From positions 1-64,000 of the forward strand of contig JAKFVN010000007.1 in NCBI GenBank assembly GCA_021732145.1: 64,000 nt of DNA, in the 5' to 3' direction. The notes under the pieces were generated by a model. The model did no database searches. It was not told the DNA's origin and was given only the letters and a program-made list of their open reading frames with translations. The translations under genes and the position numbers were made by a program. Source of the DNA: Alphaproteobacteria bacterium (GTDB lineage Bacteria > Pseudomonadota > Alphaproteobacteria > UBA9219 > RGZA01). Positions 7,892 through 17,008 of this stretch are shown here, piece by piece (position 1 is the stretch's first letter; each line of letters starts with the position of its first letter).

Positions 7892-8926
7892 ATGTCAACA
7901 GTCGTTTCATTCGTCCATTCATTGGAAAGCAGCAAGCGCAAATCACGCAGCGATGCGCTTAGTGATTTGACCGGGCTGGTGCAAGAAGACCTTCTCGCGG
8001 TCAACGAAGTGATTATGCAGCGCATGCAATCCCCCGTTGCGCTTATCCCGCAATTGGCGGGGCATTTGATTGCCGCGGGCGGCAAGCGCTTGCGCCCTGT
8101 GCTTACGCTTGCCTGTGCGCGCCTGTGCGGATATGAAGGCGCGCGTCACCGTAAATTGGCGGCATGCGTTGAATTCATTCATACCGCCACCCTGCTGCAT
8201 GATGATGTGGTGGATGACAGCGATTTGCGCCGTGGCAGGCCCGCCGCCAATTCCCTGTTCGGCAATAAGCCAACCGTGTTGGTCGGCGATTTCCTGTTCA
8301 GCCGCGCATTTCAATTAATGACCGAAGACGGGTCATTGGATGTGCTGCGCATTCTTTCCAATGCATCAGCCATCATCGCCGAAGGCGAAGTATTGCAAAT
8401 CACCACTACCAATGATATCCGCACCAGCGAACAGGCTTATCTGGAAGTTATTCGCGCCAAGACCGCCGAATTATTTGCAGCCGCTTGCCGCATTGGCGCA
8501 GTGGTTTCCGCCCGCCCAACACCGGAAGAAGAAGCGCTGCGCACCTTTGGCTTGAATTTGGGCCTGGCATTCCAGATTATTGACGATGTTCTGGATTATT
8601 CTGCCGAACAGGCGCGGCTGGGCAAGTCCATCGGCGATGATTTCCGCGAAGGTAAAATCACCTTGCCCGTTATCTTGGCATACAATCGCGGTGGAGAAGC
8701 CGAGCGCTTCTTCTGGCGACGCACGCTGGAAGATATGGAACAAAATGAAGGTGATTTGGAAAAAGCCATTGATTTGCTGGTGAAAAGCCAGGCCTTGAAA
8801 GATGCCGCCGACCGCGCGCGCCATTACGGCGCGATTGCAAGAGATGCGCTGGGGCTTTTCCCCGAACATCCGATTAAATCGGCGCTGTTATCGGTCGTCG
8901 ATTTCACGCTGGAGCGCGAATACTAA
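7892..8926 (+). CDS. ispB: Polyprenyl (probably octa- to decaprenyl) diphosphate synthase
   Basis: A 344-residue trans-long-chain prenyl diphosphate synthase, which builds the ubiquinone side chain from FPP and IPP. It has GGKRLRP (63-69), the first aspartate-rich motif LLHDDVVDDSDLRRGRP with Asp104/105 and 108/109, and the second FQIIDDVLDY with Asp231, 232 and 235. No bulky aromatic blocks the fifth position before the first motif, as expected for a long product. I start at ATG 7892; an in-frame ATG at 7856 adds 12 residues with no benefit. The following gene starts three bases after the stop. Confidence 0.95.
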   Translation: MSTVVSFVHSLESSKRKSRSDALSDLTGLVQEDLLAVNEVIMQRMQSPVALIPQLAGHLIAAGGKRLRPVLTLACARLCGYEGARHRKLAACVEFIHTATLLHDDVVDDSDLRRGRPAANSLFGNKPTVLVGDFLFSRAFQLMTEDGSLDVLRILSNASAIIAEGEVLQITTTNDIRTSEQAYLEVIRAKTAELFAAACRIGAVVSARPTPEEEALRTFGLNLGLAFQIIDDVLDYSAEQARLGKSIGDDFREGKITLPVILAYNRGGEAERFFWRRTLEDMEQNEGDLEKAIDLLVKSQALKDAADRARHYGAIARDALGLFPEHPIKSALLSVVDFTLEREY

Positions 8927-8929
8927 TCG

Positions 8930-10111
8930 ATGCGGGAATTAAGCGCAGTCCTTGAACAATGCATACAGCAATCTTATCAAAGCGGCGCGTTTAAAACATG
9001 CGATGAAACCATAAGTCGTGATGCATCGCTTTTCTATGCCATCAAAGATAAACGCACGCATATCGGTGAAAGCCCGCTAAAAAATCTGGCCTATGAAGTG
9101 ATGGGCATTGATTTTTTTGTACATACATTCCGCAACTTCCCCAAAAAATCACATCAGCGGCTGCGCCCGTATGTGGATGAGCATTTCAAAGCCCTGACGA
9201 ATGCGTTTGATGCCGTGCTGGGCGGTAACGCGGACTTGCCAAAGGCATGGTATGCAGCGGCGCTGGAAAAGCCGCTATGCGGGCTTAGTAATGATGCCCA
9301 AAACATCTATGATAACATCATTTATGCCCTGCCCCGCTTTCCATTTCACCAAGGATGGCTGGATAAAAAAGAACTGAAGCGCAGTTTTGAATCTAAAATC
9401 AAACGCACGGATCAGGTTGATCTGTTCAAGCTGCGCGGCTTTCCAAAATCACCTTGGGATCAAGATGATATTATTGCATCTTACCTTTACGGCGTATTGC
9501 ATCCTGAAATTTGGGTGGGGTTATGGGCATGGCAATTCACCACATCGCAATTATTCGCAGCGCTTTACGACACCACCGCGGATTTAAGCGATGCATATCC
9601 CAAGGAATGGCTAGCCACCTACCGCCAATATGCCGATATGATGAGCCGTGTGTGCGTAAAGGCACTGTTCCCCATTTTCCTTTTGCCCGGCATGGCCACG
9701 CTTGGTTTAACCAAAGCGCCGGATGCGGCAGATATCAGTCGCGGGCTTGTTCATTCCATTTCATTCGGTGCGTTTGGGTCGATGGCGCGGGATGATGATG
9801 GCAACGGGCTGAGGCATGCCTGCCCGTTTAACGGCACGGGTGCACGGTTATTGATGATGGATATGGCCCCATATATATCGGGCGGACAGCGTTCCCTTGC
9901 TGCATTCTGCCTGAAAATGCGCGATGATTCTGAATGTCAGCCGATGCTGGCCGATTTGCGCGAGGAATTGCTGATGCATGTCGTCAACACTTGTAATCAA
10001 AGCATTGTTAAGCGGTTCATGATGGCCGGACGCGGGCAGCAATTTGCCGCCGCATTGGAGGCGATGGATGCCCCGACCACCACGCAGGCATTGCTTTATG
10101 GGCTTGCTTAA
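8930..10111 (+). CDS. Hypothetical protein, 393 aa, coupled to ispB
   Basis: I do not recognise this family. The protein is cytoplasmic by appearance, without signal peptide; one hydrophobic stretch (VCVKALFPIFLLPGMATLGL, about 240-260) could be buried or membrane-associated. Tryptophan is frequent between 190 and 225. A conserved-looking segment GLRHACPFNGTGARLL lies at about 300. It starts three bases after ispB with no strong ribosome-binding site, so translational coupling to the prenyl synthase is likely. The TerC-family gene begins 39 bases later on the same strand. A role linked to isoprenoids or quinones is only a guess from position. Confidence 0.82.
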   Translation: MRELSAVLEQCIQQSYQSGAFKTCDETISRDASLFYAIKDKRTHIGESPLKNLAYEVMGIDFFVHTFRNFPKKSHQRLRPYVDEHFKALTNAFDAVLGGNADLPKAWYAAALEKPLCGLSNDAQNIYDNIIYALPRFPFHQGWLDKKELKRSFESKIKRTDQVDLFKLRGFPKSPWDQDDIIASYLYGVLHPEIWVGLWAWQFTTSQLFAALYDTTADLSDAYPKEWLATYRQYADMMSRVCVKALFPIFLLPGMATLGLTKAPDAADISRGLVHSISFGAFGSMARDDDGNGLRHACPFNGTGARLLMMDMAPYISGGQRSLAAFCLKMRDDSECQPMLADLREELLMHVVNTCNQSIVKRFMMAGRGQQFAAALEAMDAPTTTQALLYGLA

Positions 10112-10150
10112 ACAATACTTTTCCACGCAATTCAAATATAGGAATTCCTT

Positions 10151-11152
10151 ATGGATATGAATTTAATCGCAATGCTGCCCGAATGGATGAAAGCTGATTG
10201 GCTGGGCCATCCAGTATGGATGTGGCTGAACTTCCTCACCATCATTCTTTCCGTGATGGTTTACGATTTGGGGCTGTTCAGCAAAAAAAAGGATGCCATT
10301 CCTTCCGTTAAAAAAAGCCTTATCAACACGCTTATCTATATCGCGCTAGCCATCTGGTTTGGCTGGAGCACATGGGCCGATTTAGGCCCCAAGGCAGGCA
10401 TGGAATTCTTTACCGGCTATGCGATGGAGCTAAGCCTTTCGATTGATAATATTTTTGTCATCTCGCTTATTTTCTCTTCGCTTGCCATACCTGCCCAATA
10501 CCGTCACCGCGTATTGTTCTGGGGGATTCTGGGCGTGCTGCTGCTGCGCGGCATCATGATTGCCGCGGGCGCTGCGCTCATTACGCAGTTTAGCTGGCTA
10601 TTGCTGATATTCGGTGCTTTCCTGCTGTTTACCGGCTTTAAAATGCTGTTCGTTGAAAACGAGCATGGCGATATTCAAAACAATGCCACGCTGAAATGGA
10701 TGCAAAAGCATCTGCCAATTACCAAGGAATTGCACAAGGAGCGCTTTTTTGTTCGCCTGCCTAATCCGCAGCAGCCGGCACGCAAGATGACTTTCATCAC
10801 GCCGCTGTTTGTGGCGCTGGTTCTGGTTGAAATTGCCGATTTGGTCTTTGCAGTAGATAGCGTGCCAGCGGTATTCGCGGTAACCCAAGACCCCTATATC
10901 GTATACACCAGCAACATCTTTGCGATTATTGGCCTTCGTTCACTATTTTTCTTGCTGGAAGACATGGTGCACCGCTTTGAATATCTATCCAAAGCGCTTG
11001 CCTTCATTCTAATCTTCATTGGCGGAAAGATTACGGCATCTCAATTGCTGCACTATCATATGCCGACGGAAATAAGCCTGGCAATTGTGCTTACGCTGAT
11101 TGCGAGCGGGATTGGCATATCGCTTATTAAAACGCGGAAGAAAAAGGGCTAG
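10151..11152 (+). CDS. TerC-family integral membrane protein
   Basis: A 333-residue polytopic protein of the TerC/Alx family, linked to metal (especially Mn) homeostasis and support of membrane protein metallation. Some eight hydrophobic segments are visible. The family signatures are MELSLSIDNIFVISLIFSSL (about 92-111) and IADLVFAVDSVPAVFAVTQD (about 226-245), each with the membrane-embedded Asp. A cytoplasmic loop of about 40 residues (ENEHGDIQNN to QQPARK) splits the two halves. There is no room for a yybP-ykoY riboswitch in the 39-base gap. The 3' end overlaps the convergent chemoreceptor-like gene by four bases. Confidence 0.94.
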   Translation: MDMNLIAMLPEWMKADWLGHPVWMWLNFLTIILSVMVYDLGLFSKKKDAIPSVKKSLINTLIYIALAIWFGWSTWADLGPKAGMEFFTGYAMELSLSIDNIFVISLIFSSLAIPAQYRHRVLFWGILGVLLLRGIMIAAGAALITQFSWLLLIFGAFLLFTGFKMLFVENEHGDIQNNATLKWMQKHLPITKELHKERFFVRLPNPQQPARKMTFITPLFVALVLVEIADLVFAVDSVPAVFAVTQDPYIVYTSNIFAIIGLRSLFFLLEDMVHRFEYLSKALAFILIFIGGKITASQLLHYHMPTEISLAIVLTLIASGIGISLIKTRKKKG

Positions 11153-12696
11153 CCAGCGCCGCCGGAGATAATCTTGAACTGGCGGCCGGCAGGCATTTCG
11201 CCCAATTCATCGATTTCCTCTTCGGTCATGGCCTGTATTTGCGTGATTTGCTCCTCAAGTGCGGCAATCTTGGCCTCCAGCTTCGGCAGCTCGCCTAGCA
11301 ATGCGGCGCGCTCATCAAATAGCTGGCCGTTTTGCTGCTGCTGGCTGTGCAGATTGTTTTTAATGACATCCAGCGCAGCAGTGCTGCCGTTTTTAATGCC
11401 GGCAAGTTCAGCGGATTGCTTTTCAAAATCCTGCTGCGCGTAGCGGAATTGACTGAGCACCATTGCCATCTTGCCGGTGATGCTCGCGGCGGTAGTTGCC
11501 AAGGCGCGGATTTGCTCGGAAATCCTTGCATTCTTTTCTTCGGGAATGGGCGCGCCAAGATGCGCCTGCAACTTTGCCAATTCAATGGTGACATTCAATG
11601 CCACCACGTTACCATCAGTCGCAAGGCCCTGCATGCCATGCATTAATTCGCCAATACTGTCAACAAAATGCTTGGTCTGGTCGTTGATATGGCCAATACG
11701 GCCCAAGGACATAGCAATTTTCTCACCCTGGTTTTGCAAGGCTTCAACTTCGGTGCGGCTGATTTCAACGCGCGCCGGCTGTTTGATATCGCTATCGGCA
11801 TGGCGCTGCACGGCCTGAATGTCTTTCTTCAATTCCTCGCTGTCTTTGTGTAAACGGTTCAGGCGGTTGATAAGCGCCAGCGTAGAAAGCGAGCGCGCCT
11901 CCAGAATGCGCTTGCGGGTTTCAGCCATTTCATCAGCCGATAGGACGCGAGTGGATGCCGCCTGCACGGTTTCAATTTCCAACTTGCGGATTTTCTCAAC
12001 GTATTTGTGCAAGATGGTTGAGCGCAACATGACGATAATGGCCATGCCGAGTGCTGTCAGGCCAACCAGCAACAGGATAATCATGATGGATTGCTGGCGC
12101 ACGAACTGGAAATGCTCATCGCCAAAATGCTGGCGGGAATTGATGAGGTCATTCAAGGAGTTCTGCGCGGTCTTTAATGCAGGGTCAACCTCATCCTGCA
12201 AAATACCACGCGCCTTGGTCGCGTTGCCATCTTCCACGGCGGTTTCCAATGCCTTGTCGGTGGCGGTGAGGAAGTTGGTCACATTATAGCGAATGGCTTC
12301 AATTGCAGTGCCCGCAGTGCCCGATGTGCTGAGCAATGCGAGGTTGCCCAAATTTTGCGTGATGGCTTCGCGTGTTTTATTGGATTGGCGTTCTTTCAGC
12401 ATCATGCGGTTGAAATCCTGTTGCAGCAGGAAGTCATAGGTCAGCATGGAGAATGCCGCGATTTCTTCCTTTAAATTCACCGCCAATACCAATGAACGGT
12501 CATCCTTGGTTTGAAATTGCAATGACAAATCGGTAATGCGCCACAGGCCCCAGACGGAGAAAATGGTCGATGCAACGCCAAGCAACGCCAGAAACCACAG
12601 CATCGCGACTGGCGTGATGGGTTTATGCTTTGGCCTTGGGGCTTGCGCAGTTTCGGTTGCTTCCGGAGCTTCTGAATTCATTTCAGGATTTAACAT
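11149..12696 (-). CDS. Chemoreceptor-like membrane protein with divergent signalling tip
   Basis: A 515-residue protein with chemoreceptor architecture: a Pro-rich cytoplasmic N-terminus, TM1 at about 29-51, a periplasmic helical sensor of about 150 residues, TM2 at about 203-224, then a long coiled coil. The segment GNVVALNVTIELAKLQAHLG (363-381), followed by ARISEQIRALATTAA, aligns with the receptor tip consensus NLLALNAAIEAARAGE...EVRKLA. It has changed many tip residues that contact CheA and CheW, and there is no clear HAMP consensus. Start ATG 12696 follows AAGGAC; an upstream ATG at 12777 would read through the hairpin after ppdK. Canonical chemotaxis output is doubtful. Confidence 0.75.
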   Translation of the reverse strand: MLNPEMNSEAPEATETAQAPRPKHKPITPVAMLWFLALLGVASTIFSVWGLWRITDLSLQFQTKDDRSLVLAVNLKEEIAAFSMLTYDFLLQQDFNRMMLKERQSNKTREAITQNLGNLALLSTSGTAGTAIEAIRYNVTNFLTATDKALETAVEDGNATKARGILQDEVDPALKTAQNSLNDLINSRQHFGDEHFQFVRQQSIMIILLLVGLTALGMAIIVMLRSTILHKYVEKIRKLEIETVQAASTRVLSADEMAETRKRILEARSLSTLALINRLNRLHKDSEELKKDIQAVQRHADSDIKQPARVEISRTEVEALQNQGEKIAMSLGRIGHINDQTKHFVDSIGELMHGMQGLATDGNVVALNVTIELAKLQAHLGAPIPEEKNARISEQIRALATTAASITGKMAMVLSQFRYAQQDFEKQSAELAGIKNGSTAALDVIKNNLHSQQQQNGQLFDERAALLGELPKLEAKIAALEEQITQIQAMTEEEIDELGEMPAGRQFKIISGGAG

Positions 12697-12734
12697 TCGG
12701 GTCTGGTCCTTAATTGTATTCGTCGAAGGCGTAG

Positions 12735-12760
12735 TAGAAGCGCCAGATGAGGCGCTTCTA
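12735..12760. terminator. Perfect hairpin between ppdK and the receptor-like gene
   Basis: TAGAAGCGCC (12735-12744) pairs over all ten bases with GGCGCTTCTA (12751-12760), loop AGATGA. No T-run follows on either strand, so it may be a processing or attenuation hairpin rather than a strong terminator. Confidence 0.5.
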
Positions 12761-12779
12761 TGGTATTTCTGGGGCAATC

Positions 12780-15467
12780 TTACTCAGCTGCCTTTGCAGC
12801 TAAAGCTTGCTGACGCAATGCGGCTTGTGCAGCTGCAAGGCGAGCAATCGGAACGCGGTATGGGGAGCATGACACGTAATCCAAACCAGCACCTTCACAG
12901 AAGCCAATTGAATCTGGGTCACCGCCATGTTCGCCGCAAATGCCAAGCTTGATGCCTGCGCGGGTACGACGGCCACGTTCAACGGCCAGACGGATGAGTT
13001 CGCCAACGCCCTGTTGGTCAAGGGATGCGAACGGGTCGCGTTCCATGATGCCAAGGCGCGCGTAATCCGGCAGGAAGTTGCCTGCGTCATCGCGGCTGAT
13101 GCCAAGGGTGGTTTGGGTCAAATCATTGGTGCCGAAGCTGAAGAATTCCGCGCTTTCAGCAATCTGGCCTGCCATCAATGCTGCGCGTGGCAATTCTATC
13201 ATGGTGCCAACGAGGTAGCTGACCTTCACGCCAAACTTCTTCATGGCTTTTTCAGCTTCTGCATCCACGACTTCCTTGAGGATGGTGAATTCCTTCTTCG
13301 AGAAAATGAGCGGCAACATGACTTCGGGCAATACGGTCTGCCCTGCTTTTTGAACTTCGCATGCGGCTTCGAAAATCGCGCGCGCCTGCATTTCATAAAT
13401 TTCAGGATAGGTGATGCCAAGGCGGCAACCACGGTGACCTAACATCGGGTTGGATTCATGCAATTGCTGCGCACGAACCTTAATTTTGGCCAAATCGGTG
13501 CCTGCGCCCTTTGCCACTTCTTCCATTTCGCTTTCAGATTTTGGAAGGAATTCGTGCAATGGCGGATCCAGCAAACGAATGGTTACCGGCAAACCGGCCA
13601 TGATGGTAAAGATTTCAACGAAATCTTTTTTCTGCATTGGCTCAATCTTTGCCAAGGCTGCACGGCGGCCAGCTTCATCATCAGCCACAATCATTTCACG
13701 CACGGCGATGATGCGTTCAGCATCAAAGAACATGTGTTCAGTGCGGCATAGACCAATGCCTTCCGCGCCGAATTTACGTGCGGTTTTTGAATCCAATACG
13801 GTTTCAGCATTGGTGCGGATTTTCATGCGGCGGTACTTATCAGCCCAACCCATGAGTGTCGCAAAATCGCCCGACAGTTCAGGTTGAACGGTTGGCACTT
13901 GGCCCAGCATCAATTCGCCCGTTGAACCATCGATGGTCACAACGTCGCCAGCTTTGATAACGGTCTTGCCAACGGTCATCTGTTCTTTTGCGTATTCGAT
14001 GTGAACGGAACCTGCACCTGCAACACATGCGCGGCCCATGCCACGGGCAACCACGGCGGCGTGGCTGGTCATGCCACCACGGCTGGTCAGAATGCCCTTC
14101 GCGGCATGCATGCCGTGAATGTCTTCGGGTGATGTTTCAATACGGCACAGAATAACCGCTGCACCCTTGGATGCGAGTTCTTCTGCCTTATCCGCATTAA
14201 ATACAACCTGGCCCGATGCTGCACCTGGTGATGCCGGCAAGCCCTTTGCGACCACTTCGCGCTTGGCCTTGGGGTCAAGCGTTGGGTGAAGCAATTGGTC
14301 GAGCGCCGATGGTTCAACGCGTTGAACGGCGGTTGCCTGGTCAATCAAGCCTTCGGCAACCAAATCAACAGCAACCTTCAATGCGGCCTTTGCAGTACGC
14401 TTTGCGTTGCGGGTTTGCAGCATGAACAGCACGCCCTTTTCAACGGTGAATTCAATGTCCTGCATATCGCGGTAATGCTTTTCCAGTTTTTCGCATACAG
14501 CGATGAATTGCTTGTAAACCGCAGGCATCACTTCTTCCATCGCTGGCAAATCGGAGCCGCTGGCTTGCTTTGCTTGGATGGTGATGGATTGCGGTGTGCG
14601 AATACCGGCAACCACGTCTTCGCCTTGCGCGTTCACAAGGTATTCGCCGTAGAAAATCTTTTCGCCGGTTGATGGGTTGCGAGTGAATGCAACACCGGTT
14701 GCGCAATCCTGGCCCATATTGCCAAACACCATGGATTGCACGTTTACAGCTGTGCCCCAATCCGCTGGAATGTTATGCAGCTTGCGGTACGTAACCGCAC
14801 GCTGGTTCATCCATGAATTGAACACGGCAGCAATTGCGCCCCAAAGTTGTTCTTGCGCATCTTGCGGGAATGGCTTGCCGGTTTGGGCAGATACGACTTT
14901 TTTGTAGCCTTCAATAACCTGCTGCCAGTCTTGTGCTGTGAGTTCGGTATCCAGCTTCACGCCGCGCTTGTGCTTTTGATCTTCAATCACTTCTTCGAAG
15001 TGGTGATATTCCACGTTCAGCACAACGCCGGAATACATCTGTATGAAACGGCGGTAGCTATCGTAAGCAAAGCGTTCATCGCCGCTTTGTGCCTTCAAGC
15101 CTTCAACCGTGATGTCGTTGAGGCCAAGGTTTAAAACAGTATCCATCATGCCCGGCATGGATGCGCGCGCGCCGGAGCGAACGGAAACCAGCAATGGATT
15201 TTTTGCATCGCCAAATTTTTTGCCCATGCGCTTTTCAATCAGCGCCAAGGATTCATCGGCTTGTGCTTTCAATTCGGTTGGGTATTTGCGACCGTTTGCG
15301 TAATAATGAACACATGCTTCGGTGGTAATCGTGAAACCCGGTGGCACTGGCAATGCAAGATTGGTCATTTCTGCCAAGTTTGCGCCCTTCCCGCCCAGAA
15401 GATTTTTCATGTCCGCGCGGCCTTCTGCCTTGCCTTCACCGAAACTGTAAACCCATTTGTTAGCCAT
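12780..15467 (-). CDS. ppdK: Pyruvate, phosphate dikinase
   Basis: An 895-residue PPDK, which interconverts pyruvate, ATP and phosphate with PEP, AMP and pyrophosphate. The N-terminal ATP-grasp part starts VYSFGEGKAEGRADMKNLLGG and includes SVRSGARASMPGMMDTVLN. The central phospho-His domain has GGMTSHAAVVARGMGRACV, whose His is phosphorylated. The C-terminal PEP/pyruvate TIM barrel has GAEGIGLCRTEHMFF, LGHRGCRLG and ICGEHGGDP. ATG 15467 follows AAGGGG; the longer frame to 15500 is unnecessary. PPi from this enzyme could be recycled by the proton pyrophosphatase at 51516. The stop is 20 bases before the conserved hairpin. Confidence 0.97.
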   Translation of the reverse strand: MANKWVYSFGEGKAEGRADMKNLLGGKGANLAEMTNLALPVPPGFTITTEACVHYYANGRKYPTELKAQADESLALIEKRMGKKFGDAKNPLLVSVRSGARASMPGMMDTVLNLGLNDITVEGLKAQSGDERFAYDSYRRFIQMYSGVVLNVEYHHFEEVIEDQKHKRGVKLDTELTAQDWQQVIEGYKKVVSAQTGKPFPQDAQEQLWGAIAAVFNSWMNQRAVTYRKLHNIPADWGTAVNVQSMVFGNMGQDCATGVAFTRNPSTGEKIFYGEYLVNAQGEDVVAGIRTPQSITIQAKQASGSDLPAMEEVMPAVYKQFIAVCEKLEKHYRDMQDIEFTVEKGVLFMLQTRNAKRTAKAALKVAVDLVAEGLIDQATAVQRVEPSALDQLLHPTLDPKAKREVVAKGLPASPGAASGQVVFNADKAEELASKGAAVILCRIETSPEDIHGMHAAKGILTSRGGMTSHAAVVARGMGRACVAGAGSVHIEYAKEQMTVGKTVIKAGDVVTIDGSTGELMLGQVPTVQPELSGDFATLMGWADKYRRMKIRTNAETVLDSKTARKFGAEGIGLCRTEHMFFDAERIIAVREMIVADDEAGRRAALAKIEPMQKKDFVEIFTIMAGLPVTIRLLDPPLHEFLPKSESEMEEVAKGAGTDLAKIKVRAQQLHESNPMLGHRGCRLGITYPEIYEMQARAIFEAACEVQKAGQTVLPEVMLPLIFSKKEFTILKEVVDAEAEKAMKKFGVKVSYLVGTMIELPRAALMAGQIAESAEFFSFGTNDLTQTTLGISRDDAGNFLPDYARLGIMERDPFASLDQQGVGELIRLAVERGRRTRAGIKLGICGEHGGDPDSIGFCEGAGLDYVSCSPYRVPIARLAAAQAALRQQALAAKAAE

Positions 15468-15728
15468 AAAGTATCCCCTTAGGATGCTTAAATTAAACAC
15501 GGTAGAATGTGGGGCATAAGGAGCACAAAATGCCCCCCAGAATCAACTTATTTCCGGAGTTTTCCACAGGCGTGAATATACGGATATGCGAATGGTTTTT
15601 AACAAACCTAGGCAAATCAACTGGATATCTGAACCTATTGAATATTTGCTATTTTAACGATTTTGGAGAATGCTTTACATCATAATTTTAAAACAACGCG
15701 CAATGCCTTGTTAAATCGAGAATGCTTC

Positions 15729-16952
15729 ATGAACAACCCGCCCATTCCTTCCCACAAGATGCAAGCGCATATCGCGTATGCCATAGGAACACAGGCGGAA
15801 GCAGCCAATGAGTTGGACAAGGCAAAGCAAGCCTACATGTTTGCCTTACGTTCAGATCCAACCTACACGCAGGCCATAGCGCGCCTTGGGCATCTTCGTT
15901 TTGTTGAACCAGCACAACCTATTTTGGGTGGCTTGCGCAAGGAAACGCCGGATGTGCCAGGAATTATTACGGTTCAAGTTCGCAACCCTTGCAATTTTCG
16001 CTGCTTTTATTGTGCGGCAAAAGGTCACAACAACGAGCCAGTTGAGCGTTTCGATCTCGATGCCATGAAAGCGCAGCTGGATAAAATCAAAATCTTTTAT
16101 GACAGCATAAATGTTCCATTTATCGTCTGCGATTTGGAATGCGGCGGCGGGGAACCCACGGTTCATCCGCAGTTTAAAGCATTGATGGAATTGCTTTCTA
16201 ACTACGGCGCGGTATCATTTCCTAGCAATAACTCGCAAGATCCCAAACGGTGGCTACCCCAGGAACGCACGCAGCGCCTTCTCGTAATTTCATGCCTTCA
16301 CCCCGAAGCCGAAGCCAATATTGACCGTTATCTAAAAAACGCGCGCTACCTTCTTGATCAAGGCTGCTGGTTCCAGGGACAATTTATCGCACATCCCGCG
16401 CGGATTGATAAGATTGCACATTACAAAAAATTATTTAGCGATGCCGGTATTCCACTGGCCATGACCAATTTCCTTGGCGAATATAATAACAAGCAATATC
16501 CGCATGCTTACACCAAAGAAGAAATCAAAAAAATTGGTTTCTCGGCCAGTGATAACTGGTGGTTTCAGCAAATTTCGCCTTATGCAAATCGAATCCGCAA
16601 TTTCAGGGGCATTCCATGTCTTGCAGGAAATCGCAATATTTATCTTTATAAAGATGGCTCAATAAGCCGTTGTTTATATGATGCTAAACGCCTTGATACG
16701 CCGAATGCAAAACCCGAACCTTGCCGTATCAGCCATTGTGGGTGCGATCTTTTTCTTGAGAAGCTCAACCGCATTGATACTGTTGATTATTATAAATACC
16801 ACCATCCTATCGCGCAGGGCAAACAGGCTGTGAGCCCAAAACAGCGGTGTGGTTGGCCTGAAGAGCTTTGCTATCCTATCGCGGATGAACAAAAAGCAAT
16901 GTATGATGAACTGATGAAAGCTTATGGCAAAGACCAGTTTGAAGAAAAATGA
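15729..16952 (+). CDS. Orphan radical SAM protein with TPR-like N-terminus
   Basis: A 407-residue radical SAM enzyme. Residues 11-58 form a TPR-like helix pair. The cluster motif is CNFRCFYC (Cys88, 92, 95), followed by LECGGGEPTVHPQF, the GGE SAM-binding segment. The C-terminal part has GIPCLAGNRNIYLYKDGSISRC and then ISHCGCD, a SPASM/twitch-like set of cysteines that may bind an auxiliary cluster. Such proteins often modify peptides or sugars; I cannot name a substrate. No small precursor-peptide gene is visible beside it. ATG 15729 is chosen; a TTG at 15663 extends the frame by 22 codons. The 5' signal is weak (GAGA). Confidence 0.85.
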   Translation: MNNPPIPSHKMQAHIAYAIGTQAEAANELDKAKQAYMFALRSDPTYTQAIARLGHLRFVEPAQPILGGLRKETPDVPGIITVQVRNPCNFRCFYCAAKGHNNEPVERFDLDAMKAQLDKIKIFYDSINVPFIVCDLECGGGEPTVHPQFKALMELLSNYGAVSFPSNNSQDPKRWLPQERTQRLLVISCLHPEAEANIDRYLKNARYLLDQGCWFQGQFIAHPARIDKIAHYKKLFSDAGIPLAMTNFLGEYNNKQYPHAYTKEEIKKIGFSASDNWWFQQISPYANRIRNFRGIPCLAGNRNIYLYKDGSISRCLYDAKRLDTPNAKPEPCRISHCGCDLFLEKLNRIDTVDYYKYHHPIAQGKQAVSPKQRCGWPEELCYPIADEQKAMYDELMKAYGKDQFEEK

Positions 16953-16959
16953 GCGGACA

Positions 16960-16989
16960 AAATAAAAGGCCACCCATAAGCGGATGGCC
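16960..16989 (-). terminator. Terminator of the S74-domain protein gene
   Basis: On the minus strand GGCCATCC pairs with GGGTGGCC (one mismatch) around GCTTAT, followed by TTTTATTTT. It may also slow plus-strand transcripts from the radical SAM gene. Confidence 0.8.
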
Positions 16990-17008
16990 TGTGCTTTAGT
17001 TGATAATC

